Source of the DNA: Rhizobiaceae bacterium
Lineage (GTDB): Bacteria; Pseudomonadota; Alphaproteobacteria; Rhizobiales; Rhizobiaceae
Direction of reading: 5' to 3'
NCBI GenBank assembly: GCA_017644105.1
Contig: JAEPMD010000006.1
Location: forward strand, 62,001 to 126,000
DNA: 64,000 nucleotides
Below, in pieces: positions 27,209-37,280 of this stretch. The notes under the pieces were generated by a model, which saw only the letters and a list, made by a program, of their open reading frames with translations, was not told the DNA's origin and did no database searches. Both the position numbers and the translations under genes were made by a program. Each line of letters opens with the position of its first letter. Position 1 is the first letter of the stretch.

Positions 27209-29023
27209 TTAAAAGACGCCAGCACCTTCATCTGCAGTTCCAGCCAATTGACGGAAAGCGCCAAATAGTTCACGGCCCATACCAAAGTGATTTGCAGAGA
27301 AATCAATGGTTTGCGCTTCTCGTGCTGCGAACTCATCAGCATCCATCAGAACATTCAATGTTCCTTCAATTGCATCGAGGCGGATCATATCACCATCACG
27401 CAAACGAGAAATATTACCTGCATCTTTTGCTTCCGGTGTCATATGGATAGCAGCAGGTACTTTACCAGATGCACCAGACATACGGCCATCTGTTAATAGT
27501 GCAACTTTCTGACCGCGATCGAGCAAAACACCGAGTGGCGGCGTGAGTTTATGAAGCTCAGGCATGCCATTGGCTTTTGGCCCTTGGAAGCGTACCACGG
27601 CGACAAAATCGCCAGTAAGTTCACCAGCTTTAAACGCAGCCTGAAGTTCAGCTTGATCGTTAAAGATTTTAGCCGGCGCTTCAACCACCATGTTTTCAGC
27701 TTTCACAGCGGACACTTTGATCACGGATTTACCGATATTTCCTTCAAGGACTTTCAGGCCACCATCTTTGCGGAATGGCTCAGCTAAAGTGGCGATCACT
27801 TTTGGATCCGCGCTTTGCTTCGGTGCTGCAACATGATGGATATTACCTGTTTCACCGAGCTTTGCTTCGACGCGATAGGCAGACAAACCATCACCCCAGA
27901 CGGTGCGTACATCATCATGCAGCATACCATTGTCGAGGAGTTCACCAATGAGATAGCCTAAGCCACCGGCGGCGGCAAAGTGATTAACATCTGCTGGTCC
28001 GTTTGGATAAACGCGAGCGAGTAGTGGGATTGTGTCTGACAAATCAGAAATGTCTTGCCATGTCAGCTGAATACCGGCAGCTTTTGCCATCGCGACAAGG
28101 TGCATGGTGTGGTTGGTTGAACCACCTGTTGCATGAAGACCAATCACACCGTTGACGATTGAGCGTTCATCGATCATTTCACCGGCAGGGGTAAATTCAT
28201 TGCCTTGCGCGGTAATCGCAATTGCGCGTTTGGTGGCTTCTGCAGTCAGAGCATCACGCAAAGGCGTGCCTGGATTAACAAAGGATGCGCCTGGGATATG
28301 AAAGCCCATAATCTCCATCAGCATCTGATTGGAATTCGCAGTCCCGTAGAAGGTACATGTGCCCGGACCATGATAGGATTGAGATTCAGATTCAAGCAAT
28401 TCAGCGCGGCCAACTTTGCCTTCTGCATAAAGCTGACGTGTACGTGCTTTATCTTTGTTGGACAATCCGCTCGTCATCGGCCCCGCAGGTACAAAGACGG
28501 CTGGCAAGTGGCCAAATGTGAGAGCTGCAATGGTCAAACCCGGTACAATTTTATCACAAACACCTAAGTAAAGTGCAGCATCAAACATGTCATGCGATAA
28601 GCCAACAGCTGTTGCCATAGCAATCACATCGCGGGAGAAAAGCGACAATTCCATGCCCGGTTCACCTTGGGTAACACCATCGCACATAGCTGGTACGCCA
28701 CTAGCAACTTGTGCCGTGCCGCCAGCTTCGCGCGCGGCATTTCGGATAATGTCCGGAAACTTTTCAAATGGTTGGTGCGCGGACAACATGTCATTATAGG
28801 CGTTGATGATCGCTAAGTTTGGCGTATCACTGCCTGCCAAGTTTAATTTGTCTTCAGGCGTGCTTGCAGCAAAGGCGTGCGCTAGGTTTGTGCAGCCAAG
28901 TTTTGAGCGATGTGGGCCCTTTGAACTCGCAGCTTTAACGCGGTCAAGATAAGGTTCACGGGTTGGTTTTGAGCGTTCAATAAGTCGATGTGTTACATCC
29001 AAAATACGCTTATCAGCGGACAT
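27209..29023 (-). CDS. edd: 6-phosphogluconate dehydratase (Entner-Doudoroff)
   Basis: 604 residues, normal length. It converts 6-phosphogluconate to 2-keto-3-deoxy-6-phosphogluconate. The IlvD/Edd family features include [20 protein letters not shown] (about residues 108-127) and [10 protein letters not shown] (about 153-162), whose cysteines bind the Fe-S cluster, and the C-terminal [17 protein letters not shown] (about 512-528). It is the last gene of a zwf-pgl-edd operon, 38 bases after pgl. The aldolase eda, the next step of the pathway, is not in the window. Confidence 0.96.
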   Translation of the reverse strand: MSADKRILDVTHRLIERSKPTREPYLDRVKAASSKGPHRSKLGCTNLAHAFAASTPEDKLNLAGSDTPNLAIINAYNDMLSAHQPFEKFPDIIRNAAREAGGTAQVASGVPAMCDGVTQGEPGMELSLFSRDVIAMATAVGLSHDMFDAALYLGVCDKIVPGLTIAALTFGHLPAVFVPAGPMTSGLSNKDKARTRQLYAEGKVGRAELLESESQSYHGPGTCTFYGTANSNQMLMEIMGFHIPGASFVNPGTPLRDALTAEATKRAIAITAQGNEFTPAGEMIDERSIVNGVIGLHATGGSTNHTMHLVAMAKAAGIQLTWQDISDLSDTIPLLARVYPNGPADVNHFAAAGGLGYLIGELLDNGMLHDDVRTVWGDGLSAYRVEAKLGETGNIHHVAAPKQSADPKVIATLAEPFRKDGGLKVLEGNIGKSVIKVSAVKAENMVVEAPAKIFNDQAELQAAFKAGELTGDFVAVVRFQGPKANGMPELHKLTPPLGVLLDRGQKVALLTDGRMSGASGKVPAAIHMTPEAKDAGNISRLRDGDMIRLDAIEGTLNVLMDADEFAAREAQTIDFSANHFGMGRELFGAFRQLAGTADEGAGVF

Positions 29024-29061
29024 GGTTCTCTTCTTTCCGATCGGCTAGTTGCCAGGTTAGA

Positions 29062-29769
29062 TTATGGTGCCCAATATAAATTTATTGAGCCATTCAATGC
29101 TTCGATAACAGTGCGAATTGGAGGTGCGCCTTCCAATTCTGAATTCAGCGCTTCATCAAGAACAGAACGTTTTCCGTCTCCCTCGATATGCAGCACCAGG
29201 TAGGATGAATTTACAATAACAGGTAATGTCAGCGTCAAACGCGGTTCACCAGCGCCCTCAGCTTCCATCTGGATAATAGCACGTTCGCATGACATCATTG
29301 TGGCGGCTTCCAAATTATTGCCGCCAGGGAAAAAGGATGCTGTATGTCCATCCATACCCATGCCAAGAACCGTGATATCAATATAGGGGGCGGCTTTCAA
29401 AACACCATCAAGCGTTGCTTCTGCCTGAGTGATGTCCTGACCTTCCTGCCAGAAACTAATAAGCGTTGCCTTTGCCGCATCGCCTTGTAACAGGTTTTCG
29501 CGAATGAGCTTTTCATTGGAGCGATCATCGCCGGGATGGACATAACGCTCATCCACCATAATGACAGTTACTTTCTCCCAATCAATCTCTTTCTGAGAGA
29601 GTTGCTGAAAGAAAGCTTTAGGCGTTGAGCCACCGGATACGGCGATACTTGCAGCACCATTTGCATCGATCTTGCTCTGCAGACGTTTTGCAACATCATC
29701 GGCAAGGCCGGACGCGAGTTCGTCTTTGCCGTCAAAAATATGCGGTACTACTTTACTAGTCATTGTCAT
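29062..29769 (-). CDS. pgl: 6-phosphogluconolactonase
   Basis: 235 residues. It hydrolyses 6-phosphogluconolactone, linking zwf and edd. The family motifs are AASIAVSGGSTPKAFF (about residues 38-53), VDERYVHPGDDRSNEKL (about 70-86) and VLGMGMDGHTASFFPG (about 138-153). The start is either of two ATGs at 29769 and 29763, inside the end of zwf, giving a 14- or 8-base overlap. A further in-frame ATG at 29784 is less likely. Translational coupling to zwf is implied. Confidence 0.92.
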   Translation of the reverse strand: MTMTSKVVPHIFDGKDELASGLADDVAKRLQSKIDANGAASIAVSGGSTPKAFFQQLSQKEIDWEKVTVIMVDERYVHPGDDRSNEKLIRENLLQGDAAKATLISFWQEGQDITQAEATLDGVLKAAPYIDITVLGMGMDGHTASFFPGGNNLEAATMMSCERAIIQMEAEGAGEPRLTLTLPVIVNSSYLVLHIEGDGKRSVLDEALNSELEGAPPIRTVIEALNGSINLYWAP

Positions 29770-31228
29770 ACCAAGTACGTCCATCGCGTTCGATCAAACC
29801 AATGGCTTGGCTTGGACCGGAAGTTCCGGCTGTATAAGTTTGCGCAAGCTGTCCGGTTTGCTCCCAAGCCGTGAGGATTGGATCAATCCATTCCCAAGCC
29901 GCTTCCACCTCATCACCACGCATAAACAGCGTCTGATTGTTACGAATGACATCAAGCAGAAGTCTCTCATAGGCATCAGGATGGCGTACATCAAAATTCT
30001 CGGCAAAGCTCATATCAAGCGGCACATGACGCAGACGCATTCCGCCCGGGCCTGGATCTTTAATCATGATCCATTGCTGCACGGCTTCGTCAGGCTGCAA
30101 GCGAATAACCAGTTGGTTGGCATGCACGACTTGATCAGCATCACCAAAGATTGAGTGCGGCACAGCTTTGAAATTGATCACGATTTCAGAAACACGGTTT
30201 GGCATGCGTTTGCCGGTGCGCAGATAAAACGGAACACCATTCCAACGCCAGTTTGAAATCTCAGCTTTAATCGCAACATATGTTTCAATGTTAGACGGTT
30301 TACCAAGCTCTTCAAGATAACCAGCAACTGGGCCACCATCAGAAGCACCCGCTTTATACTGTCCGCGAACGGTGAGCTTATCTGTATTGCCAGCATCAAT
30401 GCGTTTAAGTGACCGAAGAACCTTAAGCTTTTCATCGCGCACATTCTCAGCATCCATAGAGGCTGGCGGCTCCATCGCAACAAGACACATAAGCTGCACA
30501 AGGTGGTTTTGCACCATGTCGCGCAACGCGCCAGCATTGTCATAGTAACCGGCACGTCCTTCAAGCCCAACAGATTCAGATACATTGATCTGAACATGGT
30601 CGATATGAGCTGAATTCCACAATGGCTCATAAAGCACATTGGCAAAGCGCAAAGCCATGAGGTTTTGCACGGTTTCTTTGCCGAGATAATGGTCAATACG
30701 GAAAACTTGTTCCTCTTTGAACACTTTGGCGATCGTCGCGTTCAATTCACGTGCTGAGGCAAGATCGCGTCCGAGCGGCTTTTCAACAACGACACGTGTC
30801 TTATCGGTAATCAAGCCATGCTGGCGGATATTCTCAGAAATATCGCCGAACAAAGATGGCCCAACCGCCATATAAAAAGCGCGAACACGGTCTTCGTTGC
30901 CTTTGAGACGTTCAACAAGGCCATCCCAGCCCTTATCTGACTTCGCATCGAGCGCAACGTAATCAAGACGGGCGACAAATTTATCCGCTTCCGCTTGATC
31001 AAACTCTTTCGGTTTGACGTGCTCTTTCAAAGCCGCCATAGCAAAAGCTTGATATTCTTCCTGCGATTTTTCCGACCGCGACGCACCTATGATGCGGGTT
31101 GGCTCAGAAAACTGTCCGGCGGCCTGCCGATGATAAAGTGCGGGAAGAAGTTTACGCTCGGCGAGGTCGCCGGTTCCACCAAAGACAATATAGTCAAAGG
31201 GATCTACGGGTATGATCTGACTGCTCAT
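29756..31228 (-). CDS. zwf: Glucose-6-phosphate dehydrogenase
   Basis: 490 residues. NADP-dependent entry enzyme of the Entner-Doudoroff and pentose phosphate routes. The N-terminal coenzyme-binding FGGTGDLAERKLLPALY (about 15-31), the active-site RIDHYLGKETVQNLM (about 177-191) and the later NVSESVGLEGRAGYYD (about 225-240) are typical. Start at 31228 is preferred because the reading MSSQIIPVDPFDY matches rhizobial Zwf starts. An ATG three codons earlier is possible. It leads the operon zwf-pgl-edd, the usual rhizobial order. Confidence 0.96.
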   Translation of the reverse strand: MSSQIIPVDPFDYIVFGGTGDLAERKLLPALYHRQAAGQFSEPTRIIGASRSEKSQEEYQAFAMAALKEHVKPKEFDQAEADKFVARLDYVALDAKSDKGWDGLVERLKGNEDRVRAFYMAVGPSLFGDISENIRQHGLITDKTRVVVEKPLGRDLASARELNATIAKVFKEEQVFRIDHYLGKETVQNLMALRFANVLYEPLWNSAHIDHVQINVSESVGLEGRAGYYDNAGALRDMVQNHLVQLMCLVAMEPPASMDAENVRDEKLKVLRSLKRIDAGNTDKLTVRGQYKAGASDGGPVAGYLEELGKPSNIETYVAIKAEISNWRWNGVPFYLRTGKRMPNRVSEIVINFKAVPHSIFGDADQVVHANQLVIRLQPDEAVQQWIMIKDPGPGGMRLRHVPLDMSFAENFDVRHPDAYERLLLDVIRNNQTLFMRGDEVEAAWEWIDPILTAWEQTGQLAQTYTAGTSGPSQAIGLIERDGRTWYDND

Positions 31229-31321
31229 GATTTTCATCCATATTTGGTATAGCTGTTACATAATCTAATCGATTTAAAAATGCTAGTATTAATGTTGAAA
31301 ATTATCAAAATTCGTCATGAT

Positions 31322-31351
31322 AAAAAAATAGCCCCGTAGAAAACGGGGCTA
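31322..31351 (-). terminator. Rho-independent terminator for the small gene at 31375
   Basis: Nine-base-pair stem (31329-31337 against 31343-31351, core GCCCCGT) with a five-base loop. Read on the - strand it ends in a run of T (A7 on the + strand at 31322-31328). Confidence 0.92.
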
Positions 31352-31374
31352 TGGAGCGTGAATGAAATCAAGAT

Positions 31375-31611
31375 TTAGTTGTTGTTTGCAACAATAACAG
31401 GAACCAGCAGATCGCCCCAGTTTCCGTTGCCGCCATGGTGACGGGCAGAGCGGATAAGCTCAACAGATACACCCTCGTCAACGGCCTTCATGATAGAGTT
31501 GTTGAGGCGGTGCAGATCATTTGCAAGACGGTGAATAGATGCTTGCTGATTTTCCGGCATTGAGTGTGATTGCTCTTCTGCTCTTTCTTTAACGCGTGTC
31601 TTAGGTGCCAT
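31375..31611 (-). CDS. Small conserved-looking protein of unknown function
   Basis: 78 residues from the ATG at 31611, chosen because GGAG lies six bases upstream; a further ATG four codons earlier (31623) contains that SD. The sequence is polar with two short amphipathic helices (IHRLANDLHRLNNSIMKAV) and a hydrophobic C-terminus with LVPVIVANNN. I recognise no family. Support for a real gene: good SD, and a strong terminator just 24 bases after the stop. It is divergent from the ScfR-type regulator. Confidence 0.65.
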   Translation of the reverse strand: MAPKTRVKERAEEQSHSMPENQQASIHRLANDLHRLNNSIMKAVDEGVSVELIRSARHHGGNGNWGDLLVPVIVANNN

Positions 31612-31655
31612 GATGGTCTCCATTAATAATACTGTTTGATCTTAAAGATCATCGA

Positions 31656-31876
31656 TTTGTAAATTTTAGTCACAGACCGAAATCAACTCTTTTACTTGTT
31701 GCTCAAATCCATGCTGGCTTGTGACTAGATTTACAGAGAAGAGGACTTTCGGCGAGTGATTTGTTCAAAATAGCGCTTAAAACAGGGTAATGCTGTATAA
31801 AATTTGACAATCTGTTCTTGTAAACTTGTCAATTTTGTAAAATTCTGTATGGGTATATTTAGTAAAAAATTGTAAA
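31656..31876. promoter_or_regulatory. Repeated TTGTAAA words in the scfR promoter region
   Basis: TTGTAAA occurs at 31657, 31818, 31835 and 31870 (as TTTGTAAA at 31656 and 31834). An inverted repeat TTGACAA (31804-31810) and TTGTCAA (31826-31832) overlaps the area. The related regulator RamB of Corynebacterium binds a TTTGCAAA-like word, so these may be autoregulatory sites. This is inference from similarity of the words. Confidence 0.35.
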
Positions 31877-31887
31877 ATGAGGCGAAA

Positions 31888-33303
31888 TTGGCTGAGCAGA
31901 AAGTATTTTTGGGTCCGCGGGTCAGGCGCATACGCAACTCCTTGGGCTTAACGCAAACATCAATGGCGGCAGATTTGGATATTTCGCCGTCTTATTTGAA
32001 TTTGATTGAGCGTAATCAGCGGCCTTTAACCGTGCCACTGATCATCAAATTATCCTCCGTTTACAAAATTGATCCCCAAGAGTTGCAAGTTGAAGGGGCA
32101 GGAACTCTAAGTGCGTTGAAAGAAGTCTTTGCCGATCCACTTCTTTCAGGCGAATTGCCGGGTGATCAGGAACTGGTCGAGATCACTGATGCTGCACCCA
32201 ATGCCGCCTCGGGCATAGTTAAACTTTATCGAGCCTACCGAGAGCAGCAGGAACGTTTGAGCGATTTATCGTCCATGCTGGCAAAAAATGAAGGCGGCCC
32301 GCAAATTTCTGGATCAAGATTACCCATTGATATTGTGCGTCAGGTTTTTGAAGAGCGCCCAAATTACTATGGCCGGATAGATGAAGCGGCTGAAAAATTT
32401 AGCGAAGAATTTATTTCATCTGACGAACCCACAGCGTCGTTACGTGACTGGCTAAAATCTAAACATGGTATCAGCGTTAAAATTTTGCCGGTAAAAACCA
32501 TGCCGAATTTGCGCCGGCGTCTGGATCGCCATTCCATGCGATTATTTTTGTCGGCAAGGCTATCGCCGCAAGATCGATTACGCGAGATTGCAATAGAAGT
32601 TGCGATGCTTGCACTTGCAACCCCCATTCAGTCCGAACTGGAAGGTTTGAACTTGCAAGGGGATGAAGCCATTCGTTTGGCGCGATATGAACTTTCGCGC
32701 TATGCCGCACTTGCTATGATGATGCCTTATGGAAAATTCTATGCCAGTGCAAAGCGTGATATGTTTGATGTTGATGCGCTAAGCGCCCAATTTAGTGTTT
32801 CTTTTGAACAGGCTGCAACGCGATTAACAACCATGCAGCGAGCGGATCTACCACTTATTCCATTCTTCATGCTGGAGGTTGATAACGCTGGGAATATTGT
32901 CAGACGCGCCGGTGCGAAAGGTTATCCCCGCTCTCAATTTGGTGGTAGTTGTCCAAAACACAGCATTTATGGCGCATTTTCACTGCCAGGTCAGGTGTTT
33001 GTTGACGAGGTGGAATTGGTTGACGGTGCAAATTTTGTCACCATGGCGAGAACAGTTGATGGGCTAAAGGGATCGATGAAGGATCCTATACGTCGCACGG
33101 CTATTATGTTGTGCTGCGCTTCTGAACATAGCTATCAGCTCAGCTACTTCTCCGATCGTACAACAGATACGAAATTAGAAGTTGGTCCGGCCTGTCGCGT
33201 CTGTGAACGGCAAGGCTGTGTCTATCGTGCAGAACCTTCCATTACCCGACCACTTGGCTTGGACGAGATGGTAACAGGCTTAAGCGCATTTGATTTTCAG
33301 TAA
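31888..33303 (+). CDS. ScfR/RamB-type short-chain acyl-CoA responsive regulator
   Basis: 471 residues. The N-terminal Cro/CI-type helix-turn-helix (about 8-63, with RNSLGLTQTSMAADLDISP and NLIERNQRPL) is followed by an IrrE/ImmA-like and C-terminal domain. The latter includes FGGSCPKHSIYGAF (about 351-364) and Cys-rich VGPACRVCERQGCVYRAEP (about 432-450). This matches the ScfR/RamB/PrpC-activator family, which controls acetate, propionate and related carbon metabolism. The start is TTG at 31888, with GAGG five bases upstream. The cysteines suggest metal or thiol binding. Its targets in this organism are unknown; the CoA-transferase nearby at 35758 is a possible one. Confidence 0.8.
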   Translation: MAEQKVFLGPRVRRIRNSLGLTQTSMAADLDISPSYLNLIERNQRPLTVPLIIKLSSVYKIDPQELQVEGAGTLSALKEVFADPLLSGELPGDQELVEITDAAPNAASGIVKLYRAYREQQERLSDLSSMLAKNEGGPQISGSRLPIDIVRQVFEERPNYYGRIDEAAEKFSEEFISSDEPTASLRDWLKSKHGISVKILPVKTMPNLRRRLDRHSMRLFLSARLSPQDRLREIAIEVAMLALATPIQSELEGLNLQGDEAIRLARYELSRYAALAMMMPYGKFYASAKRDMFDVDALSAQFSVSFEQAATRLTTMQRADLPLIPFFMLEVDNAGNIVRRAGAKGYPRSQFGGSCPKHSIYGAFSLPGQVFVDEVELVDGANFVTMARTVDGLKGSMKDPIRRTAIMLCCASEHSYQLSYFSDRTTDTKLEVGPACRVCERQGCVYRAEPSITRPLGLDEMVTGLSAFDFQ

Positions 33304-33329
33304 AAAGCAGAATTGCCTTGCTAAGTGCT

Positions 33330-33572
33330 TTAACTGCGTGGTGGTCTAAACAAGAATGCGACCAGCCAAATGGGGATAACCACAATCGAGCCCAATACTA
33401 AATTGGGAATAGCCCATTCCGCACCGCGCTGTAAAAGCGCAAAAACGTCTTCTGGCGTCAAACCAATATCGGATAAAAGGTCAGCAGCCGAAATATTCAA
33501 TGCCGATAAGATCGCGCCCGCAACTAAGGATGCCAAGCAAATTTTAAATATCGCAGATAGTATCTGAAGCAT
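33330..33572 (-). CDS. Small membrane protein, DUF6460-like
   Basis: 80 residues with two hydrophobic helices (about residues 6-24 and 54-73) separated by a short polar region with LLSDIGLTPEDVFALLQRG. The layout and the ending IPIWLVAFLFRPPRS match small Hyphomicrobiales membrane proteins called DUF6460. Start at 33572 preferred (GGTGG five bases before it); an ATG four codons earlier is possible. Function unknown. It follows asmA on the same strand, 66 bases after its stop, and converges with the ScfR-type gene. Confidence 0.7.
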   Translation of the reverse strand: MLQILSAIFKICLASLVAGAILSALNISAADLLSDIGLTPEDVFALLQRGAEWAIPNLVLGSIVVIPIWLVAFLFRPPRS

Positions 33573-33638
33573 TAAAACCACCATTTCCTAGTCTGATTGT
33601 CGGCGCAATTTCGAAATTTCGCAAGTTTTTTCTGTAAT

Positions 33639-35531
33639 TTACTGGAAGTCAATCTCAGGTATCGGTGGAGACATAATTGGTTTTGGCCACGAGCCACCAA
33701 TAAACAGCGAAAGAGGAGGAGGCGCCGCAATCGATGCCTCGACCGCGTCGTTGTCTGCAACTTTAGCATCATCGATGGGCTTGTTACCCAGCGTCGCGAG
33801 AAGAGCCAAGCTGCCTTTGGCAAAGGGAACAATGCCACTTAAAGAAAGCATCTGATCGCTTGTTTTTACTTCTGCTTTTTCGATGCGCGCGATGCCGCCG
33901 TCAATGTCTGCTCTTAGCACAGATGTTTCAAAGCTGACCGACCCACCTTCAACATCTTCAAGTGTGAAAAATTGGCGCTTTTCCGCAAGCTGCTTTACCA
34001 AATCAAGATCAAGGCCTGGTATCTCACCTTCGCTCATATCGACGGATATACTGCCCTTGATATCTGATACGGTTGTTGCCCATAATGGCGTTTCAGAACG
34101 TAATTTAAGATCAATATTGCCAACGCCGTGTGGCAAAGGACCATTGATCGCCAAAGTTTCCAAAACATCACCCAAATTAACTCCGCGGGATGAGAAAGAT
34201 ATTTCGCCACCACCATCAATGCCTTTTTCAGATATGGAGACTTTGGCAAAGATCTGTCCATCATAGGCATTTGCATCACCAATATTGAAAGTGGCAATCT
34301 CCTGATTAACCTGAACGCCAGCAGCAAGGTTAGACATGTCGATCGGACCGAAATTGGCAGATTGCGCAGATAAACGCAGATCTAGTCCGACTTGCTTCAA
34401 AAAACGGGTGTCTATGGTGTCGGCAATATCATCACTCGATTCCGGGATGGGGGTAAATGCGCGCAGGAATGTACCAATATCAAGATTGTTAAATGCCAGC
34501 GTACCATTGATCATGGGTGGTGCATTTTCTGGCAATGTAAAATCCAAAATGCCCAAACCTCTATTGGCGCCAATTCGAATGATTAAATCGTTGAACTTTG
34601 CTGCATTTAACGAACCCGACACGTCCGCTTCAAATTCAACCTGCCCAAGGGCCGCACCTGGAATAATTTCACTGCCAGACCATTCTAATACCCGTCGGAC
34701 CGAAGGACTGTCTGCAACAACATTGCCCATAATGAAGACTTGTCCACCAAGTTCAATATCACCGACGTAATTGAGGTTAAACATGTCCGATTTCATGTTG
34801 ACGTTGACCGCAACATTTTCACCGGCCAGAAATGAAAGTGGCTTTTCATTTCGCCCATCCAGGTTCACTTCCTGGCCGCGAAGAATGGCGCTTAGATTAA
34901 AATTCATGGGCGTATCATCACCCGTCCAGGTGATCTGACCATTGATTGAGGTAATGCGTTCCGGCTCAGAACCTGGATTGGTGATAACCGACAAGCTGCC
35001 ACCTTCAATCGCAAGATTACCAATATTCAAAAATTGACGAAGATTTTCGCCGGTGGCACTAGCAATATCGACATCCAAATCGGATTGTTGCGTTTCAAGC
35101 GTGCCGCTTAATAAGTTTTTTGATGGAAGCCAGTTTGAACTGCCATTGGGATATAACTCGAAATTGATTGATGGACGTACCAATTTATAATTGGAAAAGT
35201 TTGGCTCGCCCAAAATCGCAGACAAAAGGCTGACATCGGCCGAGAAAATGTCTGCTTGCATTAAAGCATCGCCTTTAGAATCTGAAATATCGCCAATTGT
35301 AATATTATTTAGCTCAATGCTGGCGCGCGGCCAGAGGTTAATGATTGGATTGCTTTCGAAGGTGACCGGATGCCCAACAATATTGGATATCTCGGTTTTA
35401 AATCGCTCCCTGACAAGATCCGTGGACACCATATAGGGTAAAGCAAGCCAAACGATTGCCGACAAAACGAATAAGCCGGCAATGATTATGCCCAATCGTT
35501 TAAGCAACTTGCTTTTTCTCCAAATCGGCAA
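33639..35531 (-). CDS. AsmA-family protein
   Basis: 630 residues. The N-terminus has a basic stretch and a membrane helix (about residues 10-30), with the AsmA pattern LVRERFKTEISNIVGHPVTF (about 38-57). A long repetitive beta-rich periplasmic part with alternating short strands follows, as in AsmA/YhdP-type lipid-transfer bridge proteins. AsmA-like proteins take part in phospholipid transport to the outer membrane. It probably starts at TTG 35531 with GAGG eight bases upstream. No internal partner gene next to it suggests a more precise role. Confidence 0.82.
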   Translation of the reverse strand: MPIWRKSKLLKRLGIIIAGLFVLSAIVWLALPYMVSTDLVRERFKTEISNIVGHPVTFESNPIINLWPRASIELNNITIGDISDSKGDALMQADIFSADVSLLSAILGEPNFSNYKLVRPSINFELYPNGSSNWLPSKNLLSGTLETQQSDLDVDIASATGENLRQFLNIGNLAIEGGSLSVITNPGSEPERITSINGQITWTGDDTPMNFNLSAILRGQEVNLDGRNEKPLSFLAGENVAVNVNMKSDMFNLNYVGDIELGGQVFIMGNVVADSPSVRRVLEWSGSEIIPGAALGQVEFEADVSGSLNAAKFNDLIIRIGANRGLGILDFTLPENAPPMINGTLAFNNLDIGTFLRAFTPIPESSDDIADTIDTRFLKQVGLDLRLSAQSANFGPIDMSNLAAGVQVNQEIATFNIGDANAYDGQIFAKVSISEKGIDGGGEISFSSRGVNLGDVLETLAINGPLPHGVGNIDLKLRSETPLWATTVSDIKGSISVDMSEGEIPGLDLDLVKQLAEKRQFFTLEDVEGGSVSFETSVLRADIDGGIARIEKAEVKTSDQMLSLSGIVPFAKGSLALLATLGNKPIDDAKVADNDAVEASIAAPPPLSLFIGGSWPKPIMSPPIPEIDFQ

Positions 35532-35757
35532 AGAAAACCTCTTTTAAATACGCTACGTATTGTTGGACCATCTTCTAGCACGACAAAACGCAAAAGTTCA
35601 GTTCAATAAAAAATAAATTTTGCACACGGTTGCAATTAATCGATTTAGGACTAGAAATACGAAAAAAAACCTCTATGCATACTAAAATGTTCCGGTTGTG
35701 AGCCGAAACATGACGTTGGTATAGGTAATTGACCTGTTGGAAAACTGAGGAAGACGA

Positions 35758-36453
35758 ATGAAGAAAATATATAAAACAGCCAGTGACGCTCTAGACGGCG
35801 TGCTAGAAGATGGCATGACAATCGCTGCGGGCGGTTTTGGTCTATGTGGCATCCCAGAACTCTTAATCCAGGCCATTCGCGAGGATGGTGCAAAGGATTT
35901 AACATTTGCATCCAACAATGCAGGTGTAGATGGTTTTGGTCTCGGCATTTTGCTTGAATCTCGTCAGGTCAAAAAAATGATCTCGTCCTATGTCGGAGAA
36001 AATGCCGAATTTATGCGCCAATATTTGTCCGGCGAGTTGGAACTCGAATTTGCTCCACAGGGAACACTGGCAGAGCGTATGCGCTCAGCTGGCTGTGGTA
36101 TTCCAGGTTTTTACACAAAAACCGGCGTGGGCACTGTGATTGCTGATGGCAAAGAACATAAAGAGTTTAATGGTGAGACATATATTCTTGAAGAAGGAAT
36201 TTTCGCAGATCTATCCATTGTTAAAGCGTGGAAAGCCGATGAGACAGGAAATCTTGTCTTCAGAAAAACAGCGCGCAATTTCAATCCACCTGCAGCTATG
36301 TGCGGCAAAATTTGCATTGCGGAAGTTGAAGAAATTGTCCCAACTGGTTCACTCGACCCAGATTCAATTCACTTGCCGGGTATTTATGTCCATCGCCTTA
36401 TCCAAGGTGAACATGAAAAACGTATTGAACAACGCACAGTGAGCGCAGCTTAA
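35758..36453 (+). CDS. scoA: 3-oxoacid CoA-transferase, subunit A
   Basis: 231 residues. One half of a family I CoA-transferase that moves CoA between succinyl-CoA and 3-oxo acids such as acetoacetate. The CoA-binding glycine stretch IAAGGFGLCGIPELLI (about residues 22-37) and TFASNNAGVDGFGLGILL (about 51-68) are clear. A good AGGAAGACGA-type SD lies just upstream. The second subunit follows after 20 bases. Together with the phasin downstream this fits use of polyhydroxybutyrate or ketone bodies. Confidence 0.92.
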   Translation: MKKIYKTASDALDGVLEDGMTIAAGGFGLCGIPELLIQAIREDGAKDLTFASNNAGVDGFGLGILLESRQVKKMISSYVGENAEFMRQYLSGELELEFAPQGTLAERMRSAGCGIPGFYTKTGVGTVIADGKEHKEFNGETYILEEGIFADLSIVKAWKADETGNLVFRKTARNFNPPAAMCGKICIAEVEEIVPTGSLDPDSIHLPGIYVHRLIQGEHEKRIEQRTVSAA

Positions 36454-36473
36454 TTTAAGGTAAGGATATTATT

Positions 36474-37097
36474 ATGTGGGATCGTAATCAAATGGCTGCG
36501 CGCGCAGCACAAGAACTTCAAGACGGTTGGTATGTTAATCTAGGTATCGGTATTCCAACGCTTGTTGCGAACTATATTCCTGAAGGCATTGAAGTGACGC
36601 TTCAATCAGAAAACGGCATGTTGGGCATGGGACCATTCCCGACGGAAGATAATATCGATGCTGATTTGATCAATGCTGGTAAGCAGACAATTACTGAATT
36701 GCCGCAAACCGCTTATTTTGACTCCGCCCAAAGCTTTGGCATGATCCGTGGAGGTAAAATTGCTATGGCTATTCTTGGCGCAATGGAAGTTGCGGAAAAT
36801 GGCGATCTGGCAAACTGGATGATCCCAGGCAAACTCATCAAAGGCATGGGCGGTGCAATGGATCTGGTTGCAGGTGTTGGTCGCGTTGTCGTGGTGATGG
36901 ATCATACCAACAAAAAAGGTGAATCAAAACTGCTTAAAAGCTGCACGTTACCCCTGACCGGGCAGGGCGTTGTGGACCGCATTATCACAAATTTGGGTGT
37001 GTTCGACGTGGTTGAAGGCGGCTTGAAGTTGGTTGAACTCGCCGATGGTGTCACGGAAGACGAAGTCAAAGCGTCAACAGAAGCTAATTTGGTGTAA
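36474..37097 (+). CDS. scoB: 3-oxoacid CoA-transferase, subunit B
   Basis: 207 residues. It carries the catalytic glutamate, Glu46 in [14 protein letters not shown], which forms the glutamyl-CoA thioester. Other conserved parts are [13 protein letters not shown] (about residues 22-34) and [20 protein letters not shown] (about 120-139). The gene is 20 bases downstream of subunit A. A strong terminator follows at 37231. Confidence 0.93.
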   Translation: MWDRNQMAARAAQELQDGWYVNLGIGIPTLVANYIPEGIEVTLQSENGMLGMGPFPTEDNIDADLINAGKQTITELPQTAYFDSAQSFGMIRGGKIAMAILGAMEVAENGDLANWMIPGKLIKGMGGAMDLVAGVGRVVVVMDHTNKKGESKLLKSCTLPLTGQGVVDRIITNLGVFDVVEGGLKLVELADGVTEDEVKASTEANLV

Positions 37098-37230
37098 AAA
37101 TTTAATTAAAACAACAAGATAGATGGGTCGCTCAAATTTGAACTATTATGTTAGCGGCTTTATAAGGTCTAGCTTGTATATTCATCGTAGTATTTATAAA
37201 AATGCTGTCATGAATGCTTGTAAAATTTTT

Positions 37231-37258
37231 AAGGGTCCAGTGATGGACCCTTTTTTTT
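37231..37258 (+). terminator. Rho-independent terminator after the CoA-transferase operon
   Basis: Nine-base-pair stem (AAGGGTCCA at 37231-37239 with TGGACCCTT at 37244-37252), GTGA loop and a long T run. An A/T-rich flank on the other side means it may also serve the convergent kinase gene. Confidence 0.92.
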
Positions 37259-37280
37259 ATCCGCTGAAAACTGAGCTGCA

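Noticed and set aside
35610-35640. Two TTGCA words before the CoA-transferase operon, resembling PhaR sites
   Set aside because: They are direct rather than inverted and lack the TGCAnTGCA form seen before the phasin gene.
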